A DNA stretch of 64,000 bases from Sulfuricurvum sp. (GTDB taxonomy: Bacteria > Campylobacterota > Campylobacteria > Campylobacterales > Sulfurimonadaceae): NCBI GenBank assembly GCA_030692765.1, contig JAUYUB010000016.1, positions 1 through 64,000 of the forward strand, written 5' to 3'. Position 1 is the stretch's first letter. The number at the start of each line of letters is the position of its first letter. Under the pieces are notes generated by a model. It was not told where the DNA came from and did not search any database. It saw only the letters and a program-made list of their open reading frames with translations. Made by a program: the position numbers and the translations under genes. This document shows positions 11,212 through 19,470 of this stretch, in pieces.

Positions 11212-12444
11212 ATGCATTATTTGCTAATAGTAACTTTTTTAATATCGACTCTTTGGAGTGCAGATGCTACATTGGAAGTAACTAAAAATGTGGGAATGTT
11301 ACCAAAATTTGCTATTGAAGATGCCAGTGCGATGGGTAATGACACAGGAACACGATTTCATAAGATGCTTAGTGCGGATATGAATGTTGTATCCTTATTT
11401 GACGTCGATGACCGTTATGCATCTCAGTCGTTTGATAATTCTCAAGCGGCAGGAATTCATAAAGATGCTGTTTATATTTTACGTTATCGTTTAGTGTCAG
11501 ATGGCAGCGGTGGATACAGAACGGATGTAAAGTTACTTCAGAACAATTTGGAACTTTTTAGTAAAATATATTATTTGAAGCAAAGTGAAATGTTGGTTTT
11601 TTTAGCCCATTCCATTGCGTATGATATCAATGCAAAAATGGGAGGGGGATCTCTGGAGTGGATGAAGCGAAAAGTTCTTTTTGTTCGTCTAAACGGACCC
11701 AGACGCTCTGAGATTGTTGCCGCTGATTATACGTTATCGTATCAGAAAGTTGTCCTCAGTGGGGGTATGTATGGTTTTGCAAAATGGGCAAATCGTGAAC
11801 AAACTGATTTTTATTACACTTCTTTGAGTGATTTTCATCCTACTCTTTACAAAGTAAATTTGGCAACCGGTAAAAAATCAGCTGTTATCTCTTCAGACGG
11901 TATGGCGGTATGTTCAGATGTAAGTGAAGACGGCAATCGGCTATTGCTGACATTGGCACCTAATGGTCAGCCTGATATCTATCTTTATGATGTTCGTACT
12001 AAAAGCAAAACCCGTCTAACGGATTATTCCGGTATTGATGTGAGCGGTCAGTTTATGGGAGAAGACAGAATCGCATTTGTCTCTAATCGTATGGGAAGCC
12101 CGAATATTTTTTCCAAAAGGATTGACGAAAGTGCTATTAAACAAGTCGTTTTTGAGGGTAAAAATAATTCAACATGTAGCACCTATCGTGACTTACTGGT
12201 TTATAAAGCACGTGAAGGCAGAGGTGCTTTTAACCTTCATCTTATTTCTTTAAACAACAGTTCTATTCGTCGTTTAACCAGCAGTGGGGACAATGATTAT
12301 CCTCGTTTTTCACATGATGGTGAAGCAATATTGCATATTAAACATGAGGGTTCACGCAGTATGGTTGGGGTTATTCGTCTTGGTGTGAATAAAAGTTTTA
12401 GTTTCCCGTTACATATAGGACGAATGCAATCTATAGATTGGTGA
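11212..12444 (+). CDS. tolB: Tol-Pal system beta-propeller protein TolB
   Basis: 410 residues with a signal peptide (MHYLLIVTFLISTLWSADA). An N-terminal domain is followed by propeller repeats from about residue 200, with the recurring pattern G-x-P-D-I-Y-L-Y-D and N-I-F. Periplasmic partner of Pal. Residues between the repeats are divergent from E. coli, as expected for this phylum. Starts one base after the TolA-like gene with AAAGGA upstream. Confidence 0.9.
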   Translation: MHYLLIVTFLISTLWSADATLEVTKNVGMLPKFAIEDASAMGNDTGTRFHKMLSADMNVVSLFDVDDRYASQSFDNSQAAGIHKDAVYILRYRLVSDGSGGYRTDVKLLQNNLELFSKIYYLKQSEMLVFLAHSIAYDINAKMGGGSLEWMKRKVLFVRLNGPRRSEIVAADYTLSYQKVVLSGGMYGFAKWANREQTDFYYTSLSDFHPTLYKVNLATGKKSAVISSDGMAVCSDVSEDGNRLLLTLAPNGQPDIYLYDVRTKSKTRLTDYSGIDVSGQFMGEDRIAFVSNRMGSPNIFSKRIDESAIKQVVFEGKNNSTCSTYRDLLVYKAREGRGAFNLHLISLNNSSIRRLTSSGDNDYPRFSHDGEAILHIKHEGSRSMVGVIRLGVNKSFSFPLHIGRMQSIDW

Positions 12445-12460
12445 TTTACTTTTTTTTAGG

Positions 12461-12492
12461 TACAATGGCTCTTAAATAATTAAATTCAGGGG
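12461..12492 (+). promoter_or_regulatory. Candidate promoter of pal
   Basis: TACAAT at 12461-12466 follows a T-run (12450-12457) in the 57-base gap between tolB and pal; AGGGG at 12488-12492 is the ribosome site. A separate promoter would fit the usual high level of Pal relative to the rest of the Tol operon. No -35 is evident. Confidence 0.4.
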
Positions 12493-12501
12493 TAATATAT
12501 A

Positions 12502-13053
12502 ATGAAACGTGTAGTATATTTAAGCGCTGTATTAGCAGCATTAGTATTTAGTGGATGTTCCAGCAAGCAGCCTGCAATCGATGCAACAGCAAATGCTGCT
12601 GGAAATGGTAGTAAAGGCGGCGCATCAAATGGGCAAAACGGTGGGGCTGATGGTTCAGCTGTGATTAATGCAATTACTAACGCAAATTCTGCAGATAGTT
12701 CTGCAAGCGGTTCTGCAAATGGCTCTGCAGGTTCACAAATCGTGAGTGTCTATTTTGATTACGATAAATACGATATCCGTGAAGACATGATGACTGCAGT
12801 TAAGGGTAATGCTGGATTGTTAAAAAACAAAGCCTTTAAACTTGAAGGAAATTGTGATGAGTTCGGTAGCGATGAATATAACTTTGCATTAGGGCTTAAG
12901 CGTGCAAATGCGGTTAAAACAGCTCTTGTAAATGACGGCATCAATGCTGATTCAATCAGTATGGTTAGTTTGGGCGAGGGTAATCCTGCCTGTACAGAAA
13001 AAACACAAGAGTGTTGGGCTAAAAATCGCCGCGTTGAAGTAAAACTTCCGTAA
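12502..13053 (+). CDS. pal: Peptidoglycan-associated lipoprotein Pal
   Basis: 183 residues. Lipobox FSGC puts the lipidated cysteine at about residue 19; a low-complexity Gly/Ser/Asn/Ala linker covers about 30-78; an OmpA-like domain begins at VYFDYDKYDI and contains the peptidoglycan-binding segment EGNCDEFGSDEYNFALG and a final NRRVEV. Anchors the outer membrane to peptidoglycan and binds TolB. The linker is unusually rich in Asn/Gly/Ser repeats. Its stop abuts the cpoB start. Confidence 0.95.
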   Translation: MKRVVYLSAVLAALVFSGCSSKQPAIDATANAAGNGSKGGASNGQNGGADGSAVINAITNANSADSSASGSANGSAGSQIVSVYFDYDKYDIREDMMTAVKGNAGLLKNKAFKLEGNCDEFGSDEYNFALGLKRANAVKTALVNDGINADSISMVSLGEGNPACTEKTQECWAKNRRVEVKLP

Positions 13054-13926
13054 ATGCGTTTTTTCGTTAGTCTTTCGTTACTTTCCTCCTTATTACTTGC
13101 AGCGGAACCTTCGGTTTTCGGTGCGGGTAATCTAAATCAACCTAACCCATATGGTCTTACTGCTGAAGAAAAATTGATTCTTGAAAATAAACAAGAAATA
13201 CAAGCTGTAGCTCAAAAGAGTAATATACAGAATGCAAAGGTTGATACGGTTACAGAGCGTTTGGATGGTTTACAAACAATCGTTGAAGGGTTGGGACAGT
13301 CTGTTAATGAACAAAGAATAGCACTGCAAAAAATCACTGAATCTTCTGCAAGTGATAACAATCTTTCATCTTCGATTAATGAACTGCGCCAACAAACTGC
13401 TGCTAATAGTGAAAACATTACTCAACTTAAGACGCTGCTTGAAGAGCTTTCCCATGTGGTTGATTCGGTCAATGCTTCTTATGTCAGTAAAGAAGAGTTT
13501 TCACTCTTGATGAAACAATTAAAAATGACATTGCCTACTAAAACAGAGTCAAATAATAAAATGGATCCGGAATTACTTGATAGAAAAGCAAAAGCGTTAT
13601 TTGATCAAGAAAAGTATGCAGAGGCACAAGCATGCTATGAAGTGCTTATTCAGAAAAAATATAAGATTGCCGGATCAAATTTTTGGCTTGGTGAGACTTA
13701 TTTTCAGCGCAAAGAGTATAAACAGGCTATTTCGTATTACAAAGAGAGTGCTTCATTGTATGATAAAGCGTCATATATGCCAACGTTACTTTTGCATACA
13801 GCTATTTCAATGGAAAAAAATGGTGACTTAGCGAATGCAAAAGCATTCTATAAAGCTACGCTTACTAAGTACAGTGGCACAGGTGCCGCTAATGAGGCAC
13901 AAGAGAGACTCTCTAAGCTAAAATAG
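13054..13926 (+). CDS. cpoB: CpoB/YbgF-like TPR periplasmic protein
   Basis: 290 residues with a signal peptide (MRFFVSLSLLSSLLLAAEP), an N-terminal coiled-coil region (about 50-145) and TPR repeats at the C-terminus (about 175-290, for example AKALFDQEKYAEAQACYEVL). This matches CpoB, which links Tol-Pal to septal peptidoglycan synthesis. Last gene of the Tol cluster, directly following pal without spacer. Confidence 0.87.
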   Translation: MRFFVSLSLLSSLLLAAEPSVFGAGNLNQPNPYGLTAEEKLILENKQEIQAVAQKSNIQNAKVDTVTERLDGLQTIVEGLGQSVNEQRIALQKITESSASDNNLSSSINELRQQTAANSENITQLKTLLEELSHVVDSVNASYVSKEEFSLLMKQLKMTLPTKTESNNKMDPELLDRKAKALFDQEKYAEAQACYEVLIQKKYKIAGSNFWLGETYFQRKEYKQAISYYKESASLYDKASYMPTLLLHTAISMEKNGDLANAKAFYKATLTKYSGTGAANEAQERLSKLK

Positions 13927-13958
13927 CTATATGAGCCTTTTCAGGCTAGGTATAGCTA
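13924..13958 (+). terminator. Stem-loop at the end of the Tol cluster
   Basis: TAGCTATA (13924-13931) pairs with TATAGCTA (13951-13958), with an inner AGCC/GGCT pairing around a T-rich loop. It begins on the cpoB stop codon. No uridine tract follows, so it may be a weak terminator or an mRNA-end stabiliser rather than a classical intrinsic terminator. Confidence 0.4.
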
Positions 13959-14002
13959 ATTGTGCTAAAATCGCATTATCTTAAAATTTGTAAGGCAAAT
14001 CA

Positions 14003-14512
14003 ATGGCAATTGAAGCAAATCAGATCGTTTCGATCGAATACGAAGTACGTGACGGACAAAATGTTGTAGACAGTAACGTGGGTGGTGCGCCACTTGTATT
14101 TATGTTTGGTAAGGGTCAAGTTATTCCAGGTCTTGAGAACGGAATCGCACACATGAACATCGGTGAAAAGTCAGATGTATCGGTCAAAGCGGCTGATGCA
14201 TATGGCGATTATAATGAAGATGCACAGCAAGAAGTTCCTCGCGAACAGTTTGCTGGTATCGATTTGAATGTCGGTATGACTCTTTATGGTCAAGGTGAAG
14301 ACGGCGGTACGGTTCAAGTAATCGTTAAAGAAGTGAAAGACGATAGTGTTGTTATTGATTTTAATCATCCGTTAGCGGGTAAAGATTTGATGTTTACGGT
14401 AACAATCAGTAGTGTACGTGATGCTTCTGCTGCAGAAGCTGCGAGTGGAATCCCTGCTGAAAATGCTGTGGAATCTAGTGGAAGTTGTGGCACTGGTTGT
14501 GGATGTCACTAA
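14003..14512 (+). CDS. slyD: SlyD-type FKBP peptidyl-prolyl isomerase
   Basis: 169 residues. FKBP core (SIEYEVRDG, GKGQVIPGLENGI) interrupted by the insert-in-flap chaperone domain (DAYGDYNEDAQQEVPREQF onward), then FNHPLAGKDLMF. The C-terminal tail SCGTGCGCH is a short Cys/His cluster like the metal-binding tail by which SlyD supplies nickel to hydrogenase maturation; this tail is much shorter than in E. coli. Starts at ATG 14003 after TAAGG. The 3' end overlaps the next gene by 14 bases. Confidence 0.93.
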   Translation: MAIEANQIVSIEYEVRDGQNVVDSNVGGAPLVFMFGKGQVIPGLENGIAHMNIGEKSDVSVKAADAYGDYNEDAQQEVPREQFAGIDLNVGMTLYGQGEDGGTVQVIVKEVKDDSVVIDFNHPLAGKDLMFTVTISSVRDASAAEAASGIPAENAVESSGSCGTGCGCH

Positions 14513-15269
14513 TTTTTTAACTGCCTCAAGCGCCTCTATTGAGGCGTTTAAAACTGCGAATTTATTAAAAGCGCTATCCGTCAATGCTATGATTATTGGC
14601 GAGCGTGGAACTGGAAAGCTTACCCTAGCGCGTTACATTCTTCCCAATGCTCCTATTGTTGATGCAAGTCGTTTCGAAGAGCTTTTAGAAGCCATTGAAC
14701 GAAACAGTGAGATTATTATCCACAGGCTTGATGATGTGGCGAATCTTAAACGTTTGATAGATACGCTGCAAAGAACTAAAACGAGAGTTGTTGCAACCGG
14801 CGGCTACCGTTATACACAAGAACAGCTGGAAGAGATTTTTTCCATTCGTCTTGTGTTGCCACCTTTGGATCAACGCCAGGAAGATATCACGCTTTTAGTA
14901 AATTTGTTTGTAGAAGAAGCGAAGAATACATTTGGAAGAAGTGATGAATTTAATACTCAGGATTTTCTTGCTGATGTGAGTGAAAATGCTATTTCTTTGC
15001 GACGACAAGTTTATTTGCATTATTTATTGAACAGCATCAAAGAAAATGATTTGATGGAAATAGTGGAACACTATTTGGTCGATAAATTGGGGAGTAATAA
15101 TGATTACCGTAAATTTCTTCATTTGTTTGAAGTTCCATTGATCCGTGCGGGTATCAAACGATTTAAATCGCAGTTACAAATTGCGGATAAATTAGGACTC
15201 AATCGTAATACGCTACGTAAAAAAATCGCTGATCATAGCGACTATCAATTTGATTTGAAGGATATTTAG
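14499..15269 (+). CDS. Degenerate NtrC-like regulator with Fis-type HTH
   Basis: About 256 residues from the GTG at 14499, which overlaps slyD; the longer in-frame start at 14412 lies wholly inside slyD and is unlikely. A Walker A (GERGTGKLTLARYI) is at about 34-47, and NtrC-like sequence follows (VVATGGYRYTQEQLEEIFSIRLVLPPLDQRQEDITLLVNLF, recognisable by FSIRLVLPPL and RQEDI). The C-terminus is a Fis-type helix-turn-helix (IADKLGLNRNTLRKKI). The GAFTGA loop that contacts sigma-54 is absent and the Walker B is not canonical, so it probably cannot open sigma-54 promoters. There is no receiver domain. Target unknown. Confidence 0.75.
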   Translation: MDVTNFLTASSASIEAFKTANLLKALSVNAMIIGERGTGKLTLARYILPNAPIVDASRFEELLEAIERNSEIIIHRLDDVANLKRLIDTLQRTKTRVVATGGYRYTQEQLEEIFSIRLVLPPLDQRQEDITLLVNLFVEEAKNTFGRSDEFNTQDFLADVSENAISLRRQVYLHYLLNSIKENDLMEIVEHYLVDKLGSNNDYRKFLHLFEVPLIRAGIKRFKSQLQIADKLGLNRNTLRKKIADHSDYQFDLKDI

Positions 15270-16207
15270 TGAATAACAAAAAAATTGCAATGATTTTTCC
15301 AGGGCAGGGCAGTCAAAGTATCGGTATGGGAAAATCATTTTATGAAAACAGCGCTGTTGCACGTGAAATGTTTGAAAAAGCGGGTGAACGGATCGGAGTG
15401 GATTTTGCAAAATTATTGTTTGAAGAAAACGATCAGTTGGACAAAACCGCTTATACTCAACCTGCTATTTTATTGATCTCTTTGATTGCGTATCGATTGT
15501 TTCAAGATGCGATGCCAACAAAGCCTGTAATGCTCTTGGGACACTCACTAGGTGAGTTTAGTGCTTTGAGTGCTGCCGGTGCGATCGATTATCTGGATGC
15601 GGTTGAATTGGTCCATAAACGCGGAGCATTGATGCAAAGTGCATGTGAAGAGATTGATGCGGGTATGATGGCAATTTTAGGGTTGGAAGATGACGTTGTT
15701 GAACAGCTTTGTGCAACGGCAAACACAGAGGGTAAAAAAGTATGGCCTGCTAACTTTAACCAAAATGGGCAACTTGTCGTAGCAGGGTTGAAAGCTGATC
15801 TTCAAGCCATGGAAGCGACGTTTAAAGAAGCGGGTGCAAAGCGTGCACTATTGTTGAACATGTCCATTGCAAGTCACTGTCCTCTGCTCGCTCCTGCGCA
15901 AGAACCTTTGGCGCAAGTAATGGAAAAAATGGTAAGTGATACTTTTATAGCACCGGTTGTTTCCAATGTTACGATGCAAAAGTATTCGACCAAAGCGGAT
16001 GCAGTAGCATTACTCAAAGATCAGTTGGTCAAGCCAGTACGCTACAAACAATCGATTGAAGCTATTGTCGGTGAAATCGATATTATGATCGAGTTTGGAA
16101 ACGGTGCTGTTCTCAAAGGGTTGAATAAACGTAATGCTCCTAATAATGAGACATTTGGTATATCAGATATGGAAACATTGGCAAAGGTATGCGAAGCACT
16201 CAAATGA
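15269..16207 (+). CDS. fabD: Malonyl-CoA:ACP transacylase
   Basis: Loads malonyl groups onto acyl carrier protein for fatty acid synthesis. 312 residues; PGQGSQSIGMG at 11-21, nucleophile S93 in GHSLGEF, and catalytic H203 in SIASHCPLL. GTG start at 15269 shares its first base with the stop of the upstream regulator, so translation is coupled. Overlaps the following nitrilase start by four bases. Confidence 0.96.
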   Translation: MNNKKIAMIFPGQGSQSIGMGKSFYENSAVAREMFEKAGERIGVDFAKLLFEENDQLDKTAYTQPAILLISLIAYRLFQDAMPTKPVMLLGHSLGEFSALSAAGAIDYLDAVELVHKRGALMQSACEEIDAGMMAILGLEDDVVEQLCATANTEGKKVWPANFNQNGQLVVAGLKADLQAMEATFKEAGAKRALLLNMSIASHCPLLAPAQEPLAQVMEKMVSDTFIAPVVSNVTMQKYSTKADAVALLKDQLVKPVRYKQSIEAIVGEIDIMIEFGNGAVLKGLNKRNAPNNETFGISDMETLAKVCEALK

Positions 16208-16962
16208 ATGTTGCTTTAATCCAATTTGCACCTAAACTAAATCGCAGTAATTTACAAGAAGTTTTAGCGATTGTAAAACGGCATGAAGCTGCGGATGTGG
16301 TTATATTCCCGGAGTTAGCTCTTAGCGGGTATATGCTGCAAGATAAGCTGTTTGAAGACGCATGGAATGTGGATGAATTGCAAGAGCTTTGTATCGCAAG
16401 TTTACAATGCGATATTGCCATAGGTGCTGCGTTATGGGACGATGGGAAAGTGTACAACAGTGCGTTGTACTTTAGTGGAGGTGAACTGATTCATATTCAT
16501 CATAAAAACCATTTGCCAACGTACGGGATGTTCGAAGAGGGGCGTTACTTTGCTGCTGGCCATGAGATTAAAGCTTTTGATACCGATCATGGAAAAACAG
16601 CTATGGTCGTGTGTGAAGATCTTTGGCGAGCACAGACATTGGCCGATTTGGCTGCTTGTGACGCAGATGTTATCTATGTCTTGGCGGCATCACCGGCGCG
16701 TGATTTTGGTGAGGATGGATTACTCATTGAGCGTCAGTGGGATGCCTTGCTAAAGTCGTGTGCTCTTTTGACTCATGCGTATGTGGTTTTTGTAAATCGC
16801 GTCGGATTTGAAGACGGCCTTGGTTTTTGGGGCGGGAGTCGTGTGATTACCCCGTTGGGAGAGAGTGAACATATTCTTGGAGTTTTGGATACTCAAGAAA
16901 AAGTGGTTTCTCTCAATCACACATTGCAAAAACTACAACGTTATATTGTAAAACATTCATAA
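16204..16962 (+). CDS. Carbon-nitrogen hydrolase (nitrilase superfamily)
   Basis: 252 residues with an intact catalytic triad: E37 in FPELALSGY, K101 in HHKNHLPTYG and C137 in VVCEDLWRA. The flanking sequence (MFEEGRYFAAG) resembles the glutaminase-type domains of glutamine-dependent NAD synthetases, so an amidase acting on a small amide is likely, but the substrate is unknown. ATG at 16204 overlaps the fabD stop (ATGA). Contrast with the second nitrilase-fold gene at 41273, which has lost these residues. Confidence 0.85.
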   Translation: MNVALIQFAPKLNRSNLQEVLAIVKRHEAADVVIFPELALSGYMLQDKLFEDAWNVDELQELCIASLQCDIAIGAALWDDGKVYNSALYFSGGELIHIHHKNHLPTYGMFEEGRYFAAGHEIKAFDTDHGKTAMVVCEDLWRAQTLADLAACDADVIYVLAASPARDFGEDGLLIERQWDALLKSCALLTHAYVVFVNRVGFEDGLGFWGGSRVITPLGESEHILGVLDTQEKVVSLNHTLQKLQRYIVKHS

Positions 16963-16983
16963 AAAACAATTAAAGGTCGGATA

Positions 16984-17676
16984 ATGAAAATAGCCATCAT
17001 GGGCGCAATGCGTGAAGAGATCGATCCGATTTTAAGTACGGTTGAAAAATACACGAGTACCGAATATGCGGGAAATGTTTTTTATGAGTGTACCTACGGT
17101 GGTCATGAGTTGGTGATCGCATATTCAAAAATCGGTAAAGTCTTTTCAGCCATTACGGCATCGGTCATGCTGGAACGTTTTAAAGCCGAAACTTTATTAT
17201 TCAGCGGTGTTGCAGGCGGAATTAGCAAAGAGTTAAAAATCGGTGATTTGGTTATGGCCAGTGCCTTGTGTCAGCATGATGTTGATATTACCGCATTTGG
17301 TCATCCTGCCGGTTTTATTCCTGAAGGGACATTGATGATTGAAGCAGATGAACAGCTTCGTTCTTTGGCATCTGAAGTGGCAGTCGATCTTGGGATGGAA
17401 TTATATGAAGGTATCATTGCCACGGGTGACCAGTTTGTTGCCAGCAGTGAGCGTAAGGGATGGATTGAGTCAACGTTTAATGCTGATGCGCTAGAGATGG
17501 AAGGGGCAAGCGTTGCGTGTGTCTGTCAAAACTTTGGGGTTCCGTTTTTTGTCCTTCGTGCGATCAGTGATACGGCTGATGGCGGTGCGAGTGACGATTT
17601 TGATGCCTTTTTGAAAACATCGGCGCAAGTAAGCGCGAAGTTTATTTTGGAAATGGTTAAACGCCTTGGCCATTAA
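16984..17676 (+). CDS. mtn: MTA/SAH nucleosidase (also aminofutalosine nucleosidase)
   Basis: 230 residues. Catalytic E12 in GAMREEIDP, M172-E173 in MEGASVACV and D196 in AISDTADGG match E. coli Pfs (E12, E174, D197). Cleaves 5'-methylthioadenosine and S-adenosylhomocysteine; in Campylobacterota this enzyme is also known to split 6-amino-6-deoxyfutalosine in menaquinone synthesis, so it may be essential here. AAAGGT-type ribosome site upstream; 3' end overlaps the next gene by 11 bases. Confidence 0.94.
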   Translation: MKIAIMGAMREEIDPILSTVEKYTSTEYAGNVFYECTYGGHELVIAYSKIGKVFSAITASVMLERFKAETLLFSGVAGGISKELKIGDLVMASALCQHDVDITAFGHPAGFIPEGTLMIEADEQLRSLASEVAVDLGMELYEGIIATGDQFVASSERKGWIESTFNADALEMEGASVACVCQNFGVPFFVLRAISDTADGGASDDFDAFLKTSAQVSAKFILEMVKRLGH

Positions 17677-18424
17677 ACTCAGTAAAAAGATCATGCGCCG
17701 TATGGGTCAAACCAACGCGGCGTTTAATCTGATCGAAGAGGGAGATAAGATCCTCGTGGGTCTCAGCGGCGGTAAAGATTCTCTCACGATGATCCATGCG
17801 CTGATGGAACAACAGCGCCGTGCCCCTTTTAATTTTGAACTCCTTGCCGTGACCGTTACGTATGGGATGGGAGAAGATTTGAGCGCACTCGTAGCTCATT
17901 GTGCACAACATAATATCCCCCATGTTATCCATGAGACCAATACGTATGAAATCGCAGGCGACAAAATCCGTAAAAACTCCTCTTTTTGCAGTTTCTTTTC
18001 CCGTATGCGCAGAGGTTCACTGTATAGTGTGGCGGCAGAACACGGATGTAACAAAGTAGCCTTGGGTCATCATCTCGATGATGCGGCTGAGAGCTTTTTT
18101 ATGAACATGATCTACAATGGTCATATGCGCGCCCTTGCACCGAAATATAAAGCGGAGAATGGGCTTATTATTATCCGCCCTTTGATACAGATGCGTGAGC
18201 GTCAGTTAAGCGCGTGTGCGATCGAGAACGAGATGCCGACCATCGGAGATGAAGCATGCCCATCAATGCGCTTTGATGTTAAAATGCCCCATGCCAGAGC
18301 CAGCATGAAAGTAATGCTCGCTGAGATGGAAGAAAAGTATCCGGACATCTTCGTCTCGATCAACTCCGCCTTTGGGCATATCAGCGACGATACCTTTTTT
18401 GACCCAAGCCGATTTAAACTATAA
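17666..18424 (+). CDS. TtcA-like tRNA 2-thiocytidine synthetase / PP-loop protein
   Basis: 252 residues of the PP-loop ATPase family. SGGKDS is at 34-39 and the TtcA signature SRMRRGSLY at 112-120. E. coli TtcA binds a 4Fe-4S cluster through C122, C125 and C222; here the first and third map to C108 and C198, but the second is F111 (CSFFSRMRRG instead of CxxCSRLRRG). Sulfur transfer to C32 of tRNA is therefore uncertain. Start appears to be TTG at 17666 inside the mtn 3' end. The stop overlaps the convergent mutY by 11 bases. Confidence 0.82.
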   Translation: MAIKLSKKIMRRMGQTNAAFNLIEEGDKILVGLSGGKDSLTMIHALMEQQRRAPFNFELLAVTVTYGMGEDLSALVAHCAQHNIPHVIHETNTYEIAGDKIRKNSSFCSFFSRMRRGSLYSVAAEHGCNKVALGHHLDDAAESFFMNMIYNGHMRALAPKYKAENGLIIIRPLIQMRERQLSACAIENEMPTIGDEACPSMRFDVKMPHARASMKVMLAEMEEKYPDIFVSINSAFGHISDDTFFDPSRFKL

Positions 18425-19364
18425 GCTTTAGCACTTTATGATCGGCGCCGCTGAGAGATAGGTGATTAATCTCGCTAGGTGCAAACCATTCACACTCTTC
18501 ATTGACATATTCGCTTTCGCATTTATAGACATCGGCATCAAGGGTAAAATGGCTGTAATGTTGGGTAATGTGCCCTAATAAAACTCCTTCGTTTTCCTCA
18601 AATGTTTCATACTGCACAAATCCCCACAGCCCATGCAAAAAACGTTCTTTTCGTTGAGAGAGAGCGATTTTACCGTTGTGTGTATACACGACGATAGTAG
18701 GTTTACGGACAGGTTTTATTTTTTTTATTTTTGGTTCTGGGAAGTTTTGGGGAGCAGATTTTCCTTCACACCCTTTTTCAAAAGGGCACACGTCACAAAG
18801 CGGTTTTTTTGCCAAACATACCATTGAACCGATATCCATCATCGCTTGATTGTATTCAAACGGATACTTGGTATCAAAAAGTTCATACGCCGCTTTCCAA
18901 AGCTTTTTTTCATCGCGTGCCTCAATAGCGAAATAGCGATGAAGGATGCGTTTGACGTTGGCATCAAGAATCGGCAGTGCCTCTTTGTAGGCAAAGGCAC
19001 TAATAGCATGAGCCGTGGAGCGTCCAATTCCAGGAAGCTCTAAAAGTTCGGAGGCATTTTTAGGTAAATCTCCTTGGCATTTTTGTGCTGTTGTATGCAA
19101 GTTCTTGGCCCGCGTGTAGTAGCCAAGACCCTCCCACATTTTAAGTACATCATCCAAATCACTTTTGGCAACATCCAAAAGAGTAGGGAATTTTTCTAAA
19201 AAGGGAAAATAAAACCGTTCTAACACCGTTTTGACCTGCGTTTGCTGCAGCATGATTTCACTCAGGTAGATTTTGTAGGGATTGTTTGTAATACGCCACG
19301 GTAGATCATGGCGCCCGTGGATTTTATACCATTGCATGAGGGAATGATGAATCTTATTGTGCAT
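18414..19364 (-). CDS. mutY: A/G-specific adenine DNA glycosylase
   Basis: Removes adenine mispaired with 8-oxoguanine. From the ATG at 19364 the protein has about 316 residues. Catalytic E36 (SEIMLQQTQ), HhH motif LPGIGRSTA, D134 (ILDANVKRIL) and the iron-sulfur cysteines C183, C190, C193, C199 (C-x6-C-x2-C-x5-C) are all present, with a C-terminal NUDIX-like recognition domain. I prefer the ATG at 19364 over TTG at 19379 because the N-terminus then lines up with E. coli MutY (24 residues to LPW+1). Convergent with the TtcA-like gene. Confidence 0.94.
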   Translation of the reverse strand: MHNKIHHSLMQWYKIHGRHDLPWRITNNPYKIYLSEIMLQQTQVKTVLERFYFPFLEKFPTLLDVAKSDLDDVLKMWEGLGYYTRAKNLHTTAQKCQGDLPKNASELLELPGIGRSTAHAISAFAYKEALPILDANVKRILHRYFAIEARDEKKLWKAAYELFDTKYPFEYNQAMMDIGSMVCLAKKPLCDVCPFEKGCEGKSAPQNFPEPKIKKIKPVRKPTIVVYTHNGKIALSQRKERFLHGLWGFVQYETFEENEGVLLGHITQHYSHFTLDADVYKCESEYVNEECEWFAPSEINHLSLSGADHKVLKLIV

Positions 19365-19470
19365 AAAATATTGTATCAAAATGTCTTATAAAAACATAAC
19401 CTATATCCGCGCCAATGAGAGATGACTGTACCTTATCGTGGTTTGATCTATTTAGCTCTAAGGTAATTGG

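Noticed and set aside
14412-14498. Longer N-terminus for the NtrC-like protein
   Set aside because: It lies entirely within the slyD reading frame and has no ribosome site; GTG at 14499 is sufficient.
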